Part shown: positions 16,301-24,771 of the stretch, piece after piece | How the letters are laid out: the number at the start of each line of letters is the position of its first letter | Numbering within the stretch: the first letter of the stretch is position 1 | From: Myxococcales bacterium | GTDB lineage: Bacteria > Myxococcota_A > Polyangia > Polyangiales > Ga0077539 | NCBI GenBank assembly: GCA_030652255.1 | Contig: JAUSAZ010000012.1 | Location: forward strand, 269,049 to 333,048 | Reading direction: 5' to 3' | DNA: 64,000 bases | The notes under the pieces: model-generated | Seen by the model: only the letters and a program-made list of their open reading frames with translations | Told to the model about the DNA's origin: nothing | The model's database searches: none | Made by a program: the position numbers and the translations under genes

Positions 16301-16946
16301 CGGCCTTCTGCGCCTGGCGCTTGAGGGTGCCGAGGCCCTTCTCGATCTCGCCGAGCAGGTCGCTCACGCGCAGGAGGTTCTGCTTCGTGAGCTCCAGGCG
16401 GCGCTCGGCGAGCTTCTTCCGCGCCTTGAAGCGCGTGATGCCCGCGGCCTCCTCCAGCAGCGCGCGCCGGTCTTCGGGCTTCGAGGTCACGATGAGCCCG
16501 ACCCGGCCCTGCTCGACGATGGAGTACGCCTTGGTGCCCGCGCCCGACCCCAGGAAGAGGTTGGTCACGTCCATGAGACGCACCGGCGTCTTGTTGATGA
16601 GGTACTCGCTGCTGCCGTCGCGGGTGAGCTTGCGGGTGACCGCGATCTCCGCGTAGGCCGCGAACTCCGGCGGCGCGAGGCCGTCGCGGTTGTCGAAGGT
16701 GAGCGTGACCTCCGCGAAGGGGTGCGGCGGACGGCTGTCGGAGCCGTTGAAGATCACGTCGTCCATGGACTTGCCGCGCAGGTGCCGCGCGCTCTGCTCG
16801 CCCATGCACCAGCGGATGGCGTCGACGGTGTTGCTCTTGCCGCAGCCGTTGGGCCCCACCACGGCCGTCACGTCGTGCTCGAAGGTGAGCACCGTGCGGT
16901 CCACGAAGGACTTGAAACCCTGCAGCTCCAGCTTGCGGATCTTCAT
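13362..16946 (-). CDS. smc: Chromosome segregation protein SMC
   Basis: 1194 residues, the standard SMC length. The start 'MKIRKLELQGFKSFVDRTV' is the conserved N-terminus, so I reject the upstream ATG at 17006. Walker A is GPNGCGKS at 31-38. Two long coiled coils flank a hinge around the middle ('LDGKDAAVRGLAADHI'). The C-terminal head has the ABC signature 'EAMSGGEKTLTAV' and Walker B 'FCLLDEVEAALDE' near residue 1120. It forms the dimeric condensin core with ScpA and ScpB, which are not in the window. It converges on the kinase with no room for a terminator. An antisense open frame (13296-16973) is a composition artefact. Confidence 0.97.
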   Translation of the reverse strand: MKIRKLELQGFKSFVDRTVLTFEHDVTAVVGPNGCGKSNTVDAIRWCMGEQSARHLRGKSMDDVIFNGSDSRPPHPFAEVTLTFDNRDGLAPPEFAAYAEIAVTRKLTRDGSSEYLINKTPVRLMDVTNLFLGSGAGTKAYSIVEQGRVGLIVTSKPEDRRALLEEAAGITRFKARKKLAERRLELTKQNLLRVSDLLGEIEKGLGTLKRQAQKAERYRQLKTEQRELELYLASHRFTALSTQGEATRLAHTTASAKLEGTQAALVRVEAEGEGLRAQVFTAETALERAQGQAFAADNEVRRVESELQRVRDQRAAGQRREVDARRELLEVEASNLTLATERDALARELDAVAASEAEEIERLAIAEERLREVRDHLAAVDAELRGHRESSLQAEKALATAEATRAGVARRLREAEERSARLRGEARSIERRIGEIEREGATANETRDRLKAEREAMAARRVALEAEQGPARASRDGAEQALTETRRERERVAARLTALREVARRHEGVGQGVRALLDGKDAAVRGLAADHIAADERWSKALAAALADRWQDVLVATVDDGLRLLESLKTTKKGRAAVVPASAEHSLAEAPLGAPPRGDGVLGLLLDQVSEPDGLPDAVRSALRGVVVVDSLASGLRCARETPGAWRYVTATGELLEPGGRVVGGVPEAAGAGLLATQAEVRTLEPRVEALDDQVAERTEALDAAKARVRTAAEALEAAKADLHAQELSLVMAERDAKAHEAELAQGRLRLNALAAELASCDKAVADALQEDLSLDRSIAEATARRDRAREGLMSGEAEGTAWRSEVDRATSRATDAKVVAARARERANAARNAVHRLERSVDELRTRGERLRTELDALGESERGAVTREAGLIEASTLAATEAVGRRDTAQSARLAYEAGREALAQVEGRLREIRARKEALTREASALELRAREEALAIEHLVTSVAEKHQVALPSEVARFAEHPAPTEADKARQTELARTIERLGDVNLTAIEEYAAQEKRQTFFRDQKADIDRAVAQLEEAIGAMNKESRRRFRETFDAVNAHFQELFPRLFRGGKGMLQLTDDGDLLETGVEIVAQPPGKKLINLEAMSGGEKTLTAVTLLFALFLHRPSPFCLLDEVEAALDESNVIRLVDLVRDLTTHSQFILITHNKRTMSMADVLYGVTMQEPGVSKLVSVKLRKDEERPAPSAVA

Positions 16947-17049
16947 CGGTCGCCTGAACCGGCGCGACCCTAGTCCCTTTCCCCCGGGGACTGAAGCGCC
17001 CGACACGCCCGGCGCTACCCCCCCCGGCAGCGGTGCTACCGTCGTCGGC

Positions 17050-18642
17050 GTGCTGACGCGTCACGGCCTCCTGCTCTCGCTCGCCCTCTCGGCATGCACC
17101 ACGGCCCGCGCGGCCGGCCCGACCGCCGCCGCGCCCCCGCCGGTCGACCTCGGCCCCCCGGCGACCTTCCAGGGGGTCGTGCGCTACGAGGCCCGCCGCC
17201 CGACCCTCACCGGCGCCTCGGCGGCGCTGGAGGCACGGCCCGCGCGCTTCGTCGAGGTGGTCGCCGAGGACGCCGAGCGCCGGGAGCTCTCCCGGACGGT
17301 CACCGACGCCGAAGGGCGCTTCTCCCTCCAGGCGCCGGCGCGGGTGCCCAGCCTCGCGGTGTTCGCCCACGTCGCCCGCGACGGCAACGACGTGCGGGTG
17401 TCCCCGCAGCCCGACGGCTCGGTCACCCACGCCCTGCGCCTGAGCCGCCCGGACGCCGCGCGGCCCATCGAGCTCACCGCCACCGACGCCGCGGACGATG
17501 GCATCGCGGGCGCCTTCCACATCGCCGACACCGTCATCACCGGGCTCGACGCCACCCGCGAGTGGACGGGCCAGACGCTCCCGCCGCTGGTGGTCTACTG
17601 GGGCCGCGGGGTGACCACGGAGTGGAGCTTCTACCGCGGCGAGCGGCCCGCGCGATCGGGGCGCTTCTGCCTGGAGCTGCTCGGCGGCTCACCGGGCCGG
17701 CAGCGCTCGACGGACACCGACGAGCACGACGAGGGGATCGTGCTGCACGAGCTCGGGCACTTCGTCTTCGATCGCCTGTCGTCGAACTCCTCCACCGGGG
17801 GCTCGCACCCGTCGGGCTACCTCATCGACCCGGGGCTCGCGTGGGAGGAGGGGCGCGCGACGTGGTTTTCGAGCGCCGTGCGCCGCGACCCGCACTACCA
17901 GGACACCATCGGCCTGGAGCCCGAGGGGAGCCTGCGGGTCGACCACGACCTCGAGCACCCCGCGCCGGGCGCGCGCGGCATCGGCAACGAGATGAGCGTC
18001 TCGGACGTGCTCTGGGACCTCGTCGACGGCTCGGAGGGTTACCCCGACGAGGACCACGACGGCGTGGCCTTGCCCCCGTCGGTGCTGATGCGGGCGATGA
18101 TGTCCTGGCGCGACCAGCCCTCGGCCTACCCCGCGCTGGGGACCTTCCTCCGGCTGATCACGTCAGGGACCTCGCCCGCCCTGCGACGCGAAGACCTGCT
18201 CGCGATGTTGCAGCGGACGCGCGAGCCGACGGCGATGGTTCCGGGCGACGACAGCCAGGACTGGCCGAGCAACCTGTCGGTGCCGGGCGCGGTCGGCGGG
18301 AAGATCGACGGGCTCACCAACCCTGCCCCATCGGGCGGAAGGGCCCGGCCGCAGAACGGCTTCGACGCGCTGCGGGTGTACCGCGTGCACATGACCGCGC
18401 GGGGCTGGCTGCACCTCGAGCTCGTGATCGAGGGCACCGGCCGGCCGGGCGACCACACCGACCTCGACCTGGAGCTGCGCGACCACCGCGGGGAGGTCAT
18501 CACCGCCGCCCGCGGCACCGACGGGCGCGAGACCCTCGGACGCCTGCTCGACCCGGGCTTCTACTACGTCTACGTGCGCGACGGCGGCCAGGGGAACCGC
18601 GCCAACTTCGAGCTGCGCGCCCGAAGCAACCTCCTGCGCTGA
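17050..18642 (+). CDS. Putative zinc metalloprotease lipoprotein
   Basis: 530 residues from GTG 17050, giving a signal with lipobox LSAC; the frame is open further upstream, but that part lies inside smc. Residues about 40-110 look like a carboxypeptidase-regulatory or CNA-B type beta-sandwich ('TVTDAEGRFSLQAPA'). The catalytic region has HELGH (233-237) and, 30 residues later, 'WEEGRATWF', whose E267 fits the third zinc ligand of gluzincins. A C-terminal beta-rich domain (about 440-530) resembles bacterial pre-peptidase C-terminal domains. It probably cleaves surface or extracellular proteins. The substrate and exact peptidase family are not assigned. Confidence 0.75.
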   Translation: MLTRHGLLLSLALSACTTARAAGPTAAAPPPVDLGPPATFQGVVRYEARRPTLTGASAALEARPARFVEVVAEDAERRELSRTVTDAEGRFSLQAPARVPSLAVFAHVARDGNDVRVSPQPDGSVTHALRLSRPDAARPIELTATDAADDGIAGAFHIADTVITGLDATREWTGQTLPPLVVYWGRGVTTEWSFYRGERPARSGRFCLELLGGSPGRQRSTDTDEHDEGIVLHELGHFVFDRLSSNSSTGGSHPSGYLIDPGLAWEEGRATWFSSAVRRDPHYQDTIGLEPEGSLRVDHDLEHPAPGARGIGNEMSVSDVLWDLVDGSEGYPDEDHDGVALPPSVLMRAMMSWRDQPSAYPALGTFLRLITSGTSPALRREDLLAMLQRTREPTAMVPGDDSQDWPSNLSVPGAVGGKIDGLTNPAPSGGRARPQNGFDALRVYRVHMTARGWLHLELVIEGTGRPGDHTDLDLELRDHRGEVITAARGTDGRETLGRLLDPGFYYVYVRDGGQGNRANFELRARSNLLR

Positions 18643-18665
18643 GGGGGCGCGACAAGGCGGCGCGC

Positions 18666-19031
18666 TCACATCGGGGTGAGCTCGATGGGCACGCTGACGC
18701 CGATCACGTGGCACTCGTCGCCGGTGACCACCACGGTGCGCGGCGCCGGGGAGACGAAGCCCGGGGCCGACACGCTGAGGGTGTACCTGCCCTCGCGCTC
18801 GCCCGCGCCGGCGTACGACCCGGGCGGCCCGATGGGGCTCAGCGTCTCGGTGTAGGTGTCCTCGGCGATCACCACCGTCGCGTCGGCGATGGGCGCGCCG
18901 CTGCTCGCGCTGCGCACCGTGACGTTGATGCCGAAGCGGTAGTCCGTCGTGCACTCCTGGGTGTCGAGGCACCCGGGGAGCGAGACGACGCCCGCCAGGG
19001 ACAGGATCGCGCCGAGCAGCAGGTGTCGCAT
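18666..19031 (-). CDS. Small lipoprotein with carboxypeptidase-regulatory-like domain
   Basis: 121 residues. The start 'MRHLLLGAILSLAGVV' at 19031 follows GAGGG and gives a signal peptide with lipobox LPGC; the longer frame to 19154 has no ribosome-binding site. The mature part is one beta-sandwich of the CarboxypepD_reg type ('ATVVIAEDTYTETL', 'EGRYTLSVSAPGF') with three further cysteines. Such domains are structural and often bind other surface proteins. It converges with the metalloprotease-like lipoprotein 23 bases away, which has a similar domain. Confidence 0.75.
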   Translation of the reverse strand: MRHLLLGAILSLAGVVSLPGCLDTQECTTDYRFGINVTVRSASSGAPIADATVVIAEDTYTETLSPIGPPGSYAGAGEREGRYTLSVSAPGFVSPAPRTVVVTGDECHVIGVSVPIELTPM

Positions 19032-19269
19032 GTTCGTAGCCCTCAGCACGGAACGTACCCTCTTCCGGTGGAGGCCATCGAGCGGGTGACCCGCGCGGCC
19101 ACGCCGCACCATCCCGTGCGCGCGCATCCCGTGCGCGACGTAGCAATCTGACACGCTGTAGAGGCTCGCCCCGTCTGCGCGTTCGGCCTTTGCTGCAGGT
19201 GCCCGCGCTGCCCGATCGGCACGCCCGCTGCAGTGCTACCGCGGTGGCTCCTGAGAACTGGAGGCGGCG

Positions 19270-19662
19270 ATGAAGATCCTCAGTGCGCGCATCCACGGGT
19301 ACCTCGACATCGCGGTGATCGCGGCGCTGGTGCTGGCCCCCACGCTGCTGGGTTTCGGCGGGCGGGCGGCGTCGCTCTGCTATGTGCTCGCGGGCCTGCA
19401 CGCCGCGCTCACGGCGCTCACGGCGTACCCGCTGGGCTGGCTGAAGGTGATCCCCTTCCCGGTGCACGGAGGCCTGGAGGCGGTGATGGCGCCGGCGCTC
19501 ATCGCGGCCCCGTGGCTCGTGGGCTTCGCGCGTGTCCCGACGGCGCGGGTCTTCTTCGTCGCCGCGGGCGTGGCCCTGGCGGTGGTGTGGCTGATCACCG
19601 ACTACAAGAGCACCGTGCCCGGCGCACACGACGAGCTACACGGCGGGCACGTCGCGACCTGA
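19270..19662 (+). CDS. Small integral membrane protein, SPW-repeat-like
   Basis: 130 residues with four hydrophobic helices. The sequences 'APTLLGFGG' and 'APWLVGFARV' match the pattern of SPW-repeat membrane proteins, whose function is not known. GGAGGCG lies just before the ATG. The last 61 bases overlap the 3' end of the SulP gene on the other strand. The 238 bases upstream, back to the lipoprotein start, hold nothing I can identify. Confidence 0.75.
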   Translation: MKILSARIHGYLDIAVIAALVLAPTLLGFGGRAASLCYVLAGLHAALTALTAYPLGWLKVIPFPVHGGLEAVMAPALIAAPWLVGFARVPTARVFFVAAGVALAVVWLITDYKSTVPGAHDELHGGHVAT

Positions 19663-21377
19663 CCGCCGGCGAAGCCGCGCCCCTTCAGGGGATGTGGTGC
19701 CTTCGCGGGTCGCGAGGCCTCGAACTCCCTGACGGCCCGGTTGATGGTCTCGAACACCCGCAGGGCTCCGTCGGAGACGAGGCCGGCCCGCTGGAGCGGC
19801 GTGAGCGCCCGGTCGTTGGCGCGCGCGACGGCCACCACGATCCCGCGCTCCTGGAGCGCCTTCACGAGCTCGGTGAGCATCTCGATGGCCGTCGCGTCGA
19901 CGGCGCCGACGCCCTCGAAGTCGAGCACGACCCACTCCTCGTCGCCGGGGTTGCGCGCGAGGATGACCTCGAGCCGGTCGCGGAAGCGGGCGCTGTTGGC
20001 GAAGAAGAGCGGGGCGTCGAAGCGGAACACCAGGAGCCCCGGGAGGCTCGTGCCGCGCGCGTAGCGGTCGGAGTCGACCCAGCCGTCGAGGCCCTCGGCC
20101 CGCGTCAGGACGGCGTCGTGGGGCAGCGCGACGCGCGCGAAGGCGACGAGCCCGGAGAGCCCGACGGCGAGCAGGACGCCCGTGAGCAGGTCGAAGACCA
20201 TCACGCTCAGGGCCGTGGCGACGGCGACGGCGAACTCGACCCGGCTCACCCCCCAGAGCCAGCGGTACCCGGGCCCGTCGATGATCGCGAGGGCCGCGGC
20301 GACGATCACCACCGCGAGCGCCGGCTGCGGGATCATCGAGAGCGCGGGGGCGATGAGCAGCAGCGTGGCGAGGAGGAAGCCCGACGCGACGAGGCCCACG
20401 AGCTGGGTGTGGCTCCCGAGCGAGGCGGGCACGGCCGTGCGGCTGGCGCTCGACGACACGGGGAATCCGCCGGCGATCGCCGACGCCACGTTGGCGACGG
20501 CGAGGCCCGCGAGCTCCTGGTTGGCGTCGATGGCGTAGCCGCGCTTCGCGGCGATGGAGCGCGCCGTGAGGACGTTGTCGGTGTACCCGACGAGGACGAT
20601 GCCGAGCGCGGTGGGGAGGAGCGCCGCGAGGTCGGCGAGGCGGAGCGGGGGGAGCGAGAGCCCGGGGACGGCGCCGCGGATGGTTCCGACGAGGCGCACC
20701 CCGCGCGCGTCGAGGTGGCCGAGCCAGACGACGAGGGTCGCGAGCGACACGACGACGAGCGCGCCGGGGAGCTTCGGCGCCCAGCGGCGGAGTGCGAGCA
20801 GCAGCGCGAGGCACACGCTGGACAGCGCGAGGGTGACGGGCTGCACCCCGTCGAGCGAGCGCGCGAAGGACCACACCCGCGGGAAGAACTGGTCGCCCGC
20901 GACCGGCGCGCCGGTGAACTTCGCGAGCTGGCTCGACAGGAGGGTCATCCCGACGCCGGTGATGTACCCGACGAGCACGGGCTTCGAGAGCAGCTGCGCG
21001 AGGAAGCCCAGGCGGAGCGCGGCGCCGATCACCGCGAGCGCGCCGACGAGCAGCGCGAGGGTGGGCATCAGCGCCAGGTAGCGCGCGGGGTCGCCCGCGC
21101 TGAGGGCCGCGACGCCGGTCGCCGCGAGGACGGCGGTGCCGGGCTCGGGGCCGACGCCGAGGTGCCGCGACGAGCCGACGAGGGCGTAGGCGACCGGGGG
21201 CAGGAGCGCCGCGGAGAAGCCCACGTGGGGCGGGAGACCCGCGAGCTCGGCGTAGGCCATGCTCTGCGGGACGAGCATCGCGCCGACGGTGAGCCCGGCC
21301 AGGAGGTCGGCGCGGAGCCACGGGCGCTCGTAGCGCGCCAGCAGCGCGAGCCCGGGGAGGATGGAACGCCACTTCAC
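19602..21377 (-). CDS. SulP-family anion transporter with STAS domain
   Basis: 591 residues from GTG 21377. About 14 membrane helices cover 1-420, including 'VPQSMAYAELAGLPP', the helix 1 signature of SulP transporters. The C-terminal STAS domain (about 450-560) holds 'VVLDFEGVGAVDATA', where the D-x-T/S phosphorylation site of anti-sigma antagonists would be. The substrate could be sulfate, bicarbonate or a dicarboxylate and cannot be told from sequence. The start lies 45 bases from the divergent oxidoreductase. A TATAAG on the minus strand (21394-21389) may be its -10. Confidence 0.92.
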   Translation of the reverse strand: MKWRSILPGLALLARYERPWLRADLLAGLTVGAMLVPQSMAYAELAGLPPHVGFSAALLPPVAYALVGSSRHLGVGPEPGTAVLAATGVAALSAGDPARYLALMPTLALLVGALAVIGAALRLGFLAQLLSKPVLVGYITGVGMTLLSSQLAKFTGAPVAGDQFFPRVWSFARSLDGVQPVTLALSSVCLALLLALRRWAPKLPGALVVVSLATLVVWLGHLDARGVRLVGTIRGAVPGLSLPPLRLADLAALLPTALGIVLVGYTDNVLTARSIAAKRGYAIDANQELAGLAVANVASAIAGGFPVSSSASRTAVPASLGSHTQLVGLVASGFLLATLLLIAPALSMIPQPALAVVIVAAALAIIDGPGYRWLWGVSRVEFAVAVATALSVMVFDLLTGVLLAVGLSGLVAFARVALPHDAVLTRAEGLDGWVDSDRYARGTSLPGLLVFRFDAPLFFANSARFRDRLEVILARNPGDEEWVVLDFEGVGAVDATAIEMLTELVKALQERGIVVAVARANDRALTPLQRAGLVSDGALRVFETINRAVREFEASRPAKAPHPLKGRGFAGGQVATCPPCSSSCAPGTVLL

Positions 21378-21422
21378 GCGCGCGGACCCTTATACCCCTT
21401 CAGCCTGTGCGAGCATCGCCGG

Positions 21423-23009
21423 ATGCACGTGGGTTCATCGTACAAGCAGCGGGCGCCCGAGGGGGCCTTCGACGCCATCGTCATCGGCTCGGGCATCGGC
21501 GGGCTCGCCTGCGCCTCGGCGCTCGCGCGCTACGGCCGGCGGCGGGTGCTCGTGCTCGAGCGCCACTACCGCATCGGGGGCTTCACCCACGCCTTCACGC
21601 GCCCGGGCTACGAGTGGGACGTCGGGGTCCACTACATGGGCGAGCTCGGCGAGCGCGGCGGTGTGCGGGCGATGCTCGATCGGCTCACGGACGGCTCGCT
21701 GCGCTGGGCGCCGCTGCCCGACGTCTACGACCGCATCGTGCTCGGCGATCGCGCCTACGACTACGTCACCGGCGCGCGGCGCTTCGTGGCGAAGATGACC
21801 GGGTACTTCCCTCGCGAGGCCGCGGCCATCGAGCGCTACGTGACGCTCATCCGGGAGGTGGCGCGGTCGGGCCAGGGGTTCTTCGTCGACCGCGCGCTGC
21901 CGGCCTCGGTGTCGCGGCTCGCGGGCCCGCTCCTCCGCCGGGGGTACCTCCGCTACGCCACGCGCACGACCCTCGACGTCATGCGCGAGCTCACCTCGGA
22001 CGAGGAGCTCATCGCCGTGCTCACGGGACAGTTCGGCGACTACGGGCTCTCCCCTGCGCGCTCGAGCTTCGCGATGCACGCCTCGGTCGCCGCCCACTAC
22101 CTCGGCGGCGCCTGGTACCCGATCGGCGGCGCGAGCACCATCGCCCGGGCCTTCGCGCCGGTGATCGAGGGCGCCGGGGGCACGCTGCGGCACTCCGCGG
22201 AGGTCGACCGGATCATCGTCGAGTCGGGCCGCGCGGTGGGCGTGCGGATGGTCGACGGCCGGGAGCTCCGCGCCGGGCTCGTGATCAGCGACGCCGGGGT
22301 GGCCAACACCTTCGGCCGCCTGCTGCCCGACGCCGGGCTCGCGCCCACGCTGCGGAGCGCGCTCGACGGGGCGAGACCCTCCATCGGGTACATCTCCCTC
22401 TACCTGGGCTTCAAGCACACCGACGCCGAGCTCGGGCTCACGGGCACCAACCTCTGGCTCTACCCGGACGCCCACCACGACGCGAACATCGCGCGCTTCC
22501 TCGCCGACCCCTCCGCGCCGCTGCCGCTCGTCTACGCGAGCTTCCCCTCCGCGAAGGACCCGAGCTACCGCGAGCGCTTCCCCGGGCGCGCGACCATCGA
22601 CCTCATCACCCTCTGCCCCTGGGAGTGGGTCGAGCAGTGGAAGGACACCGCGTGGATGAAGCGTGGCCCCGACTACGTGGCGCTCAAGGCGCGCTTCACC
22701 GAGCGGCTGCTGGAGGCCCTCTTCGCGCAGCTGCCGCAGCTTCGGGGCAAGGTCGACCACGCCGAGCTGTCGACCCCGCTCTCGACGCGCCACTTCGCCA
22801 GCCACCCCCGCGGCGAGCTCTACGGCATCGACCACGACCCGGCCCGCTTCCAGCTCCCCATCCGCGCGCAGACCCCCGTGGAGGGGCTCTACCTCACGGG
22901 CGCCGACCTGGTGTCCGCGGGCGTCGCGGGGGGGCTCGCGGGCGGGGCGATCACGGCGGGGGCGATCCTCGGGCTGCGGGGCGTCGGGTCGCTGCTCGCG
23001 CAGGGGTGA
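21423..23009 (+). CDS. FAD-dependent oxidoreductase, phytoene desaturase/carotenoid isomerase-like
   Basis: 528 residues. The start at 21423 places the Rossmann dinucleotide motif 'AIVIGSGIGGLACASALA' about 20 residues in; the much longer open frame upstream is antisense to sulP. 'RRVLVLERHYRIGGFTHAF' follows, as in carotene isomerases, retinol saturases and phytoene desaturases. The C-terminal FAD motif is 'VEGLYLTGADLVSAGVAGGL'. The substrate could be a carotenoid or another polyunsaturated isoprenoid. There are no other carotenoid genes near by, so the pathway role is uncertain. Confidence 0.88.
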   Translation: MHVGSSYKQRAPEGAFDAIVIGSGIGGLACASALARYGRRRVLVLERHYRIGGFTHAFTRPGYEWDVGVHYMGELGERGGVRAMLDRLTDGSLRWAPLPDVYDRIVLGDRAYDYVTGARRFVAKMTGYFPREAAAIERYVTLIREVARSGQGFFVDRALPASVSRLAGPLLRRGYLRYATRTTLDVMRELTSDEELIAVLTGQFGDYGLSPARSSFAMHASVAAHYLGGAWYPIGGASTIARAFAPVIEGAGGTLRHSAEVDRIIVESGRAVGVRMVDGRELRAGLVISDAGVANTFGRLLPDAGLAPTLRSALDGARPSIGYISLYLGFKHTDAELGLTGTNLWLYPDAHHDANIARFLADPSAPLPLVYASFPSAKDPSYRERFPGRATIDLITLCPWEWVEQWKDTAWMKRGPDYVALKARFTERLLEALFAQLPQLRGKVDHAELSTPLSTRHFASHPRGELYGIDHDPARFQLPIRAQTPVEGLYLTGADLVSAGVAGGLAGGAITAGAILGLRGVGSLLAQG

Positions 23010-23107
23010 AGGGGCGTATCGCCCGGTCGCCGCCGCGATCGGCGCCGCGACGGGGGGAGCGGACTTTTCCTGAGCCGTTCGGGCAGACGCGGGACACTCC
23101 CGGCGCA

Positions 23108-23650
23108 GTGGAACCCGTGCGCAAACCCGACGCGTCGCGCCCGCCCCTCGCGGAGGTGCCCCCGCCCCTCGACCTCGACGCCCTCTTCGAGCGGTTCGCG
23201 CCCTACGTGGCCTCCATCGGCAAGCGGCTCCTCGGCCGCGACGACGAGGTCGACGACCTGGTGCAGGAGGTCTTCCTGACGGCGCTGCGGGGCATCCACG
23301 GGCTGCGCGACCCCGACGCGGCGAAGTCCTGGCTCGCGACCGTGGCGGTGCGCAACGCCCATCGACGGCTCCGCCGGCGTCAGGTGCTCCGGTGGCTCGG
23401 GCTCGCGGACGAGGTCTCGCCCGACGAGCTCGTCGACGAGTCGGTCTCGCCCGAGCGGCGCGCGAAGCTGGTGCGCATCTACGCCCTGCTCGACCGCCTC
23501 CCGCCGGACCAGCGCGTCGCGTGGATCCTGCGGCACGTCGAGGGAGAGCGCCTCGACGTGGTGGCGCGGCTCTGTGGGTGCTCGCTCGCCACGGCCAAGC
23601 GCCGGATCACGGCGGCCCACGAGTTCATCGAGCGGGGCCTCGCGCCATGA
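23108..23650 (+). CDS. ECF-type RNA polymerase sigma factor
   Basis: 180 residues from GTG 23108 (GTG 23117 is also possible). Region 2 is at about 40-100 with 'DEVDDLVQEVFLTALRG' and region 4 at about 125-180 with 'LDRLPPDQRVAWILRHVEG' and 'CSLATAKRRITAAHEFI', the helix-turn-helix. Its stop overlaps the ATG of the FecR-like gene, the classic sigma/anti-sigma arrangement. It should direct transcription of its own operon. The 98 bases upstream hold the likely autoregulated promoter, which I cannot define because its class is unfamiliar. Confidence 0.9.
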   Translation: MEPVRKPDASRPPLAEVPPPLDLDALFERFAPYVASIGKRLLGRDDEVDDLVQEVFLTALRGIHGLRDPDAAKSWLATVAVRNAHRRLRRRQVLRWLGLADEVSPDELVDESVSPERRAKLVRIYALLDRLPPDQRVAWILRHVEGERLDVVARLCGCSLATAKRRITAAHEFIERGLAP

Positions 23651-24771
23651 GCGACCTCGGGCGATGGATGGAGGCCTCCCGGGACGACGTGCGCCCGCGC
23701 TGGTCGGGCGAGCGGGCGCAGGCCGTGCTGGGGAGCGTGCGCAGGGGCGCGCGGCGACGGCGTGTGGTGCGCGCGGCCGCGGCGGGGCTCGTCGCGACGG
23801 CGGTGCTCCTGGCGGGGGCGCTCGGCGCGCGGCGCGCGGTGGTGGGCGGGCCCGCGGTCGCCCAGGTGGAGGCGCCCGCCGCGGCGGCGCGCGACTGGAC
23901 GGCGGCGCGCGTCGGGCCGGAGGGCGACCTCCGGCTCATCGAGGTGACCCCCGCCCGGGTGGTCGTGCGGGTCGAGCGGGGCGCGGCGCGCTTCGAGGTG
24001 CGCCACGCGGCATCGAGGGTCTTCCGGGTGGAGGCCGGCGACGTGGCGGTGCAGGTGCTGGGGACGGCGTTCACGGTCGCACGGGCGGGCGCTGGCGCCG
24101 AGGTGTCCGTCGAGCGAGGGCGCGTCCGGGTGTTCTGGGCCGGGCAGTACGCCGACCTCGGCGCCGGGGCCCGCGGGACCTTCCCCCGCGCGCAGATGGC
24201 CGCCGCCGCGGACGCCGGCGCCACCGCGGAGGGCCCTCCCCCCGTCGTCGCCCCGGACGCGGGTCTCGCCGCGGCGCCTCCTGTCGCCTCGCGCGCTGCG
24301 ACGGCCCGACCGTCGCGTGCCTGGGCGGCGCTGGCCGAGCTCGGTCGCTACGACGAGGCCTACGCCGCGCAGCCGCCCTCGGGCGCCGCCGCCCTCCGGT
24401 CGGTGGCCGACCTGCTGCTCGCCGCGGACGTCGCGCGGCTCAGCCACCACCCCGAGGCGGCCGTCGACCCGCTACGGCGCGTGCTCGACGAGCATCGCGG
24501 CGACCCGCGCGCCCCGCTCGCGGCCTTCACGCTGGGGCGCCTGCTGCTCGACGACCTCGGGACGCCCCTCGACGCGGCGCGGGCCTTCGCGCGGGCGCGC
24601 GAGCTCGACCCCGACGGGCCCCTCTCGGAGGACGCCATGGCCCGCGAGGTCGAGGCGTGCTCCCGCGCGGGCGAGACCGAGCGGGCGCGGGTGCTCGCGG
24701 CGGCGTACCTGGCCCGCCACCCGGACGGCCGCCGCGCGCGCTCCGTGCGGCGCTTCGGGGGCATCGAGTGA
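23647..24771 (+). CDS. FecR-like anti-sigma factor with TPR C-terminus
   Basis: 374 residues, ATG overlapping the sigma stop (ATGA). The first 40 cytoplasmic residues are Arg-rich and would bind the sigma factor. A transmembrane helix (about 41-61) follows, then a periplasmic FecR domain (about 85-190) with 'VVVRVERGAARFEVRHA', 'FRVEAGDVAVQVLGTAFTV' and 'VSVERGRVRVF'. After a Pro/Ala linker, residues about 255-370 form tetratricopeptide-like helices ('AAFTLGRLLLDDLGTPLDAA'). It holds the sigma factor at the membrane and senses an envelope signal. Its GTGA overlap with the next gene shows translational coupling. Confidence 0.88.
   Translation: MSDLGRWMEASRDDVRPRWSGERAQAVLGSVRRGARRRRVVRAAAAGLVATAVLLAGALGARRAVVGGPAVAQVEAPAAAARDWTAARVGPEGDLRLIEVTPARVVVRVERGAARFEVRHAASRVFRVEAGDVAVQVLGTAFTVARAGAGAEVSVERGRVRVFWAGQYADLGAGARGTFPRAQMAAAADAGATAEGPPPVVAPDAGLAAAPPVASRAATARPSRAWAALAELGRYDEAYAAQPPSGAAALRSVADLLLAADVARLSHHPEAAVDPLRRVLDEHRGDPRAPLAAFTLGRLLLDDLGTPLDAARAFARARELDPDGPLSEDAMAREVEACSRAGETERARVLAAAYLARHPDGRRARSVRRFGGIE

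Noticed and set aside
13296-16973. Plus-strand open frame of 1225 codons
   Set aside because: It is exactly antisense to smc, Arg/Leu/His-rich and without any motif; a high-GC artefact of the opposite codon positions.
19233-23009. Long plus-strand frame suggesting a fusion of a large unknown domain to the FAD oxidoreductase
   Set aside because: The first part is antisense to the SulP gene and lacks hydrophobic or motif content; the enzyme starts cleanly at 21423.
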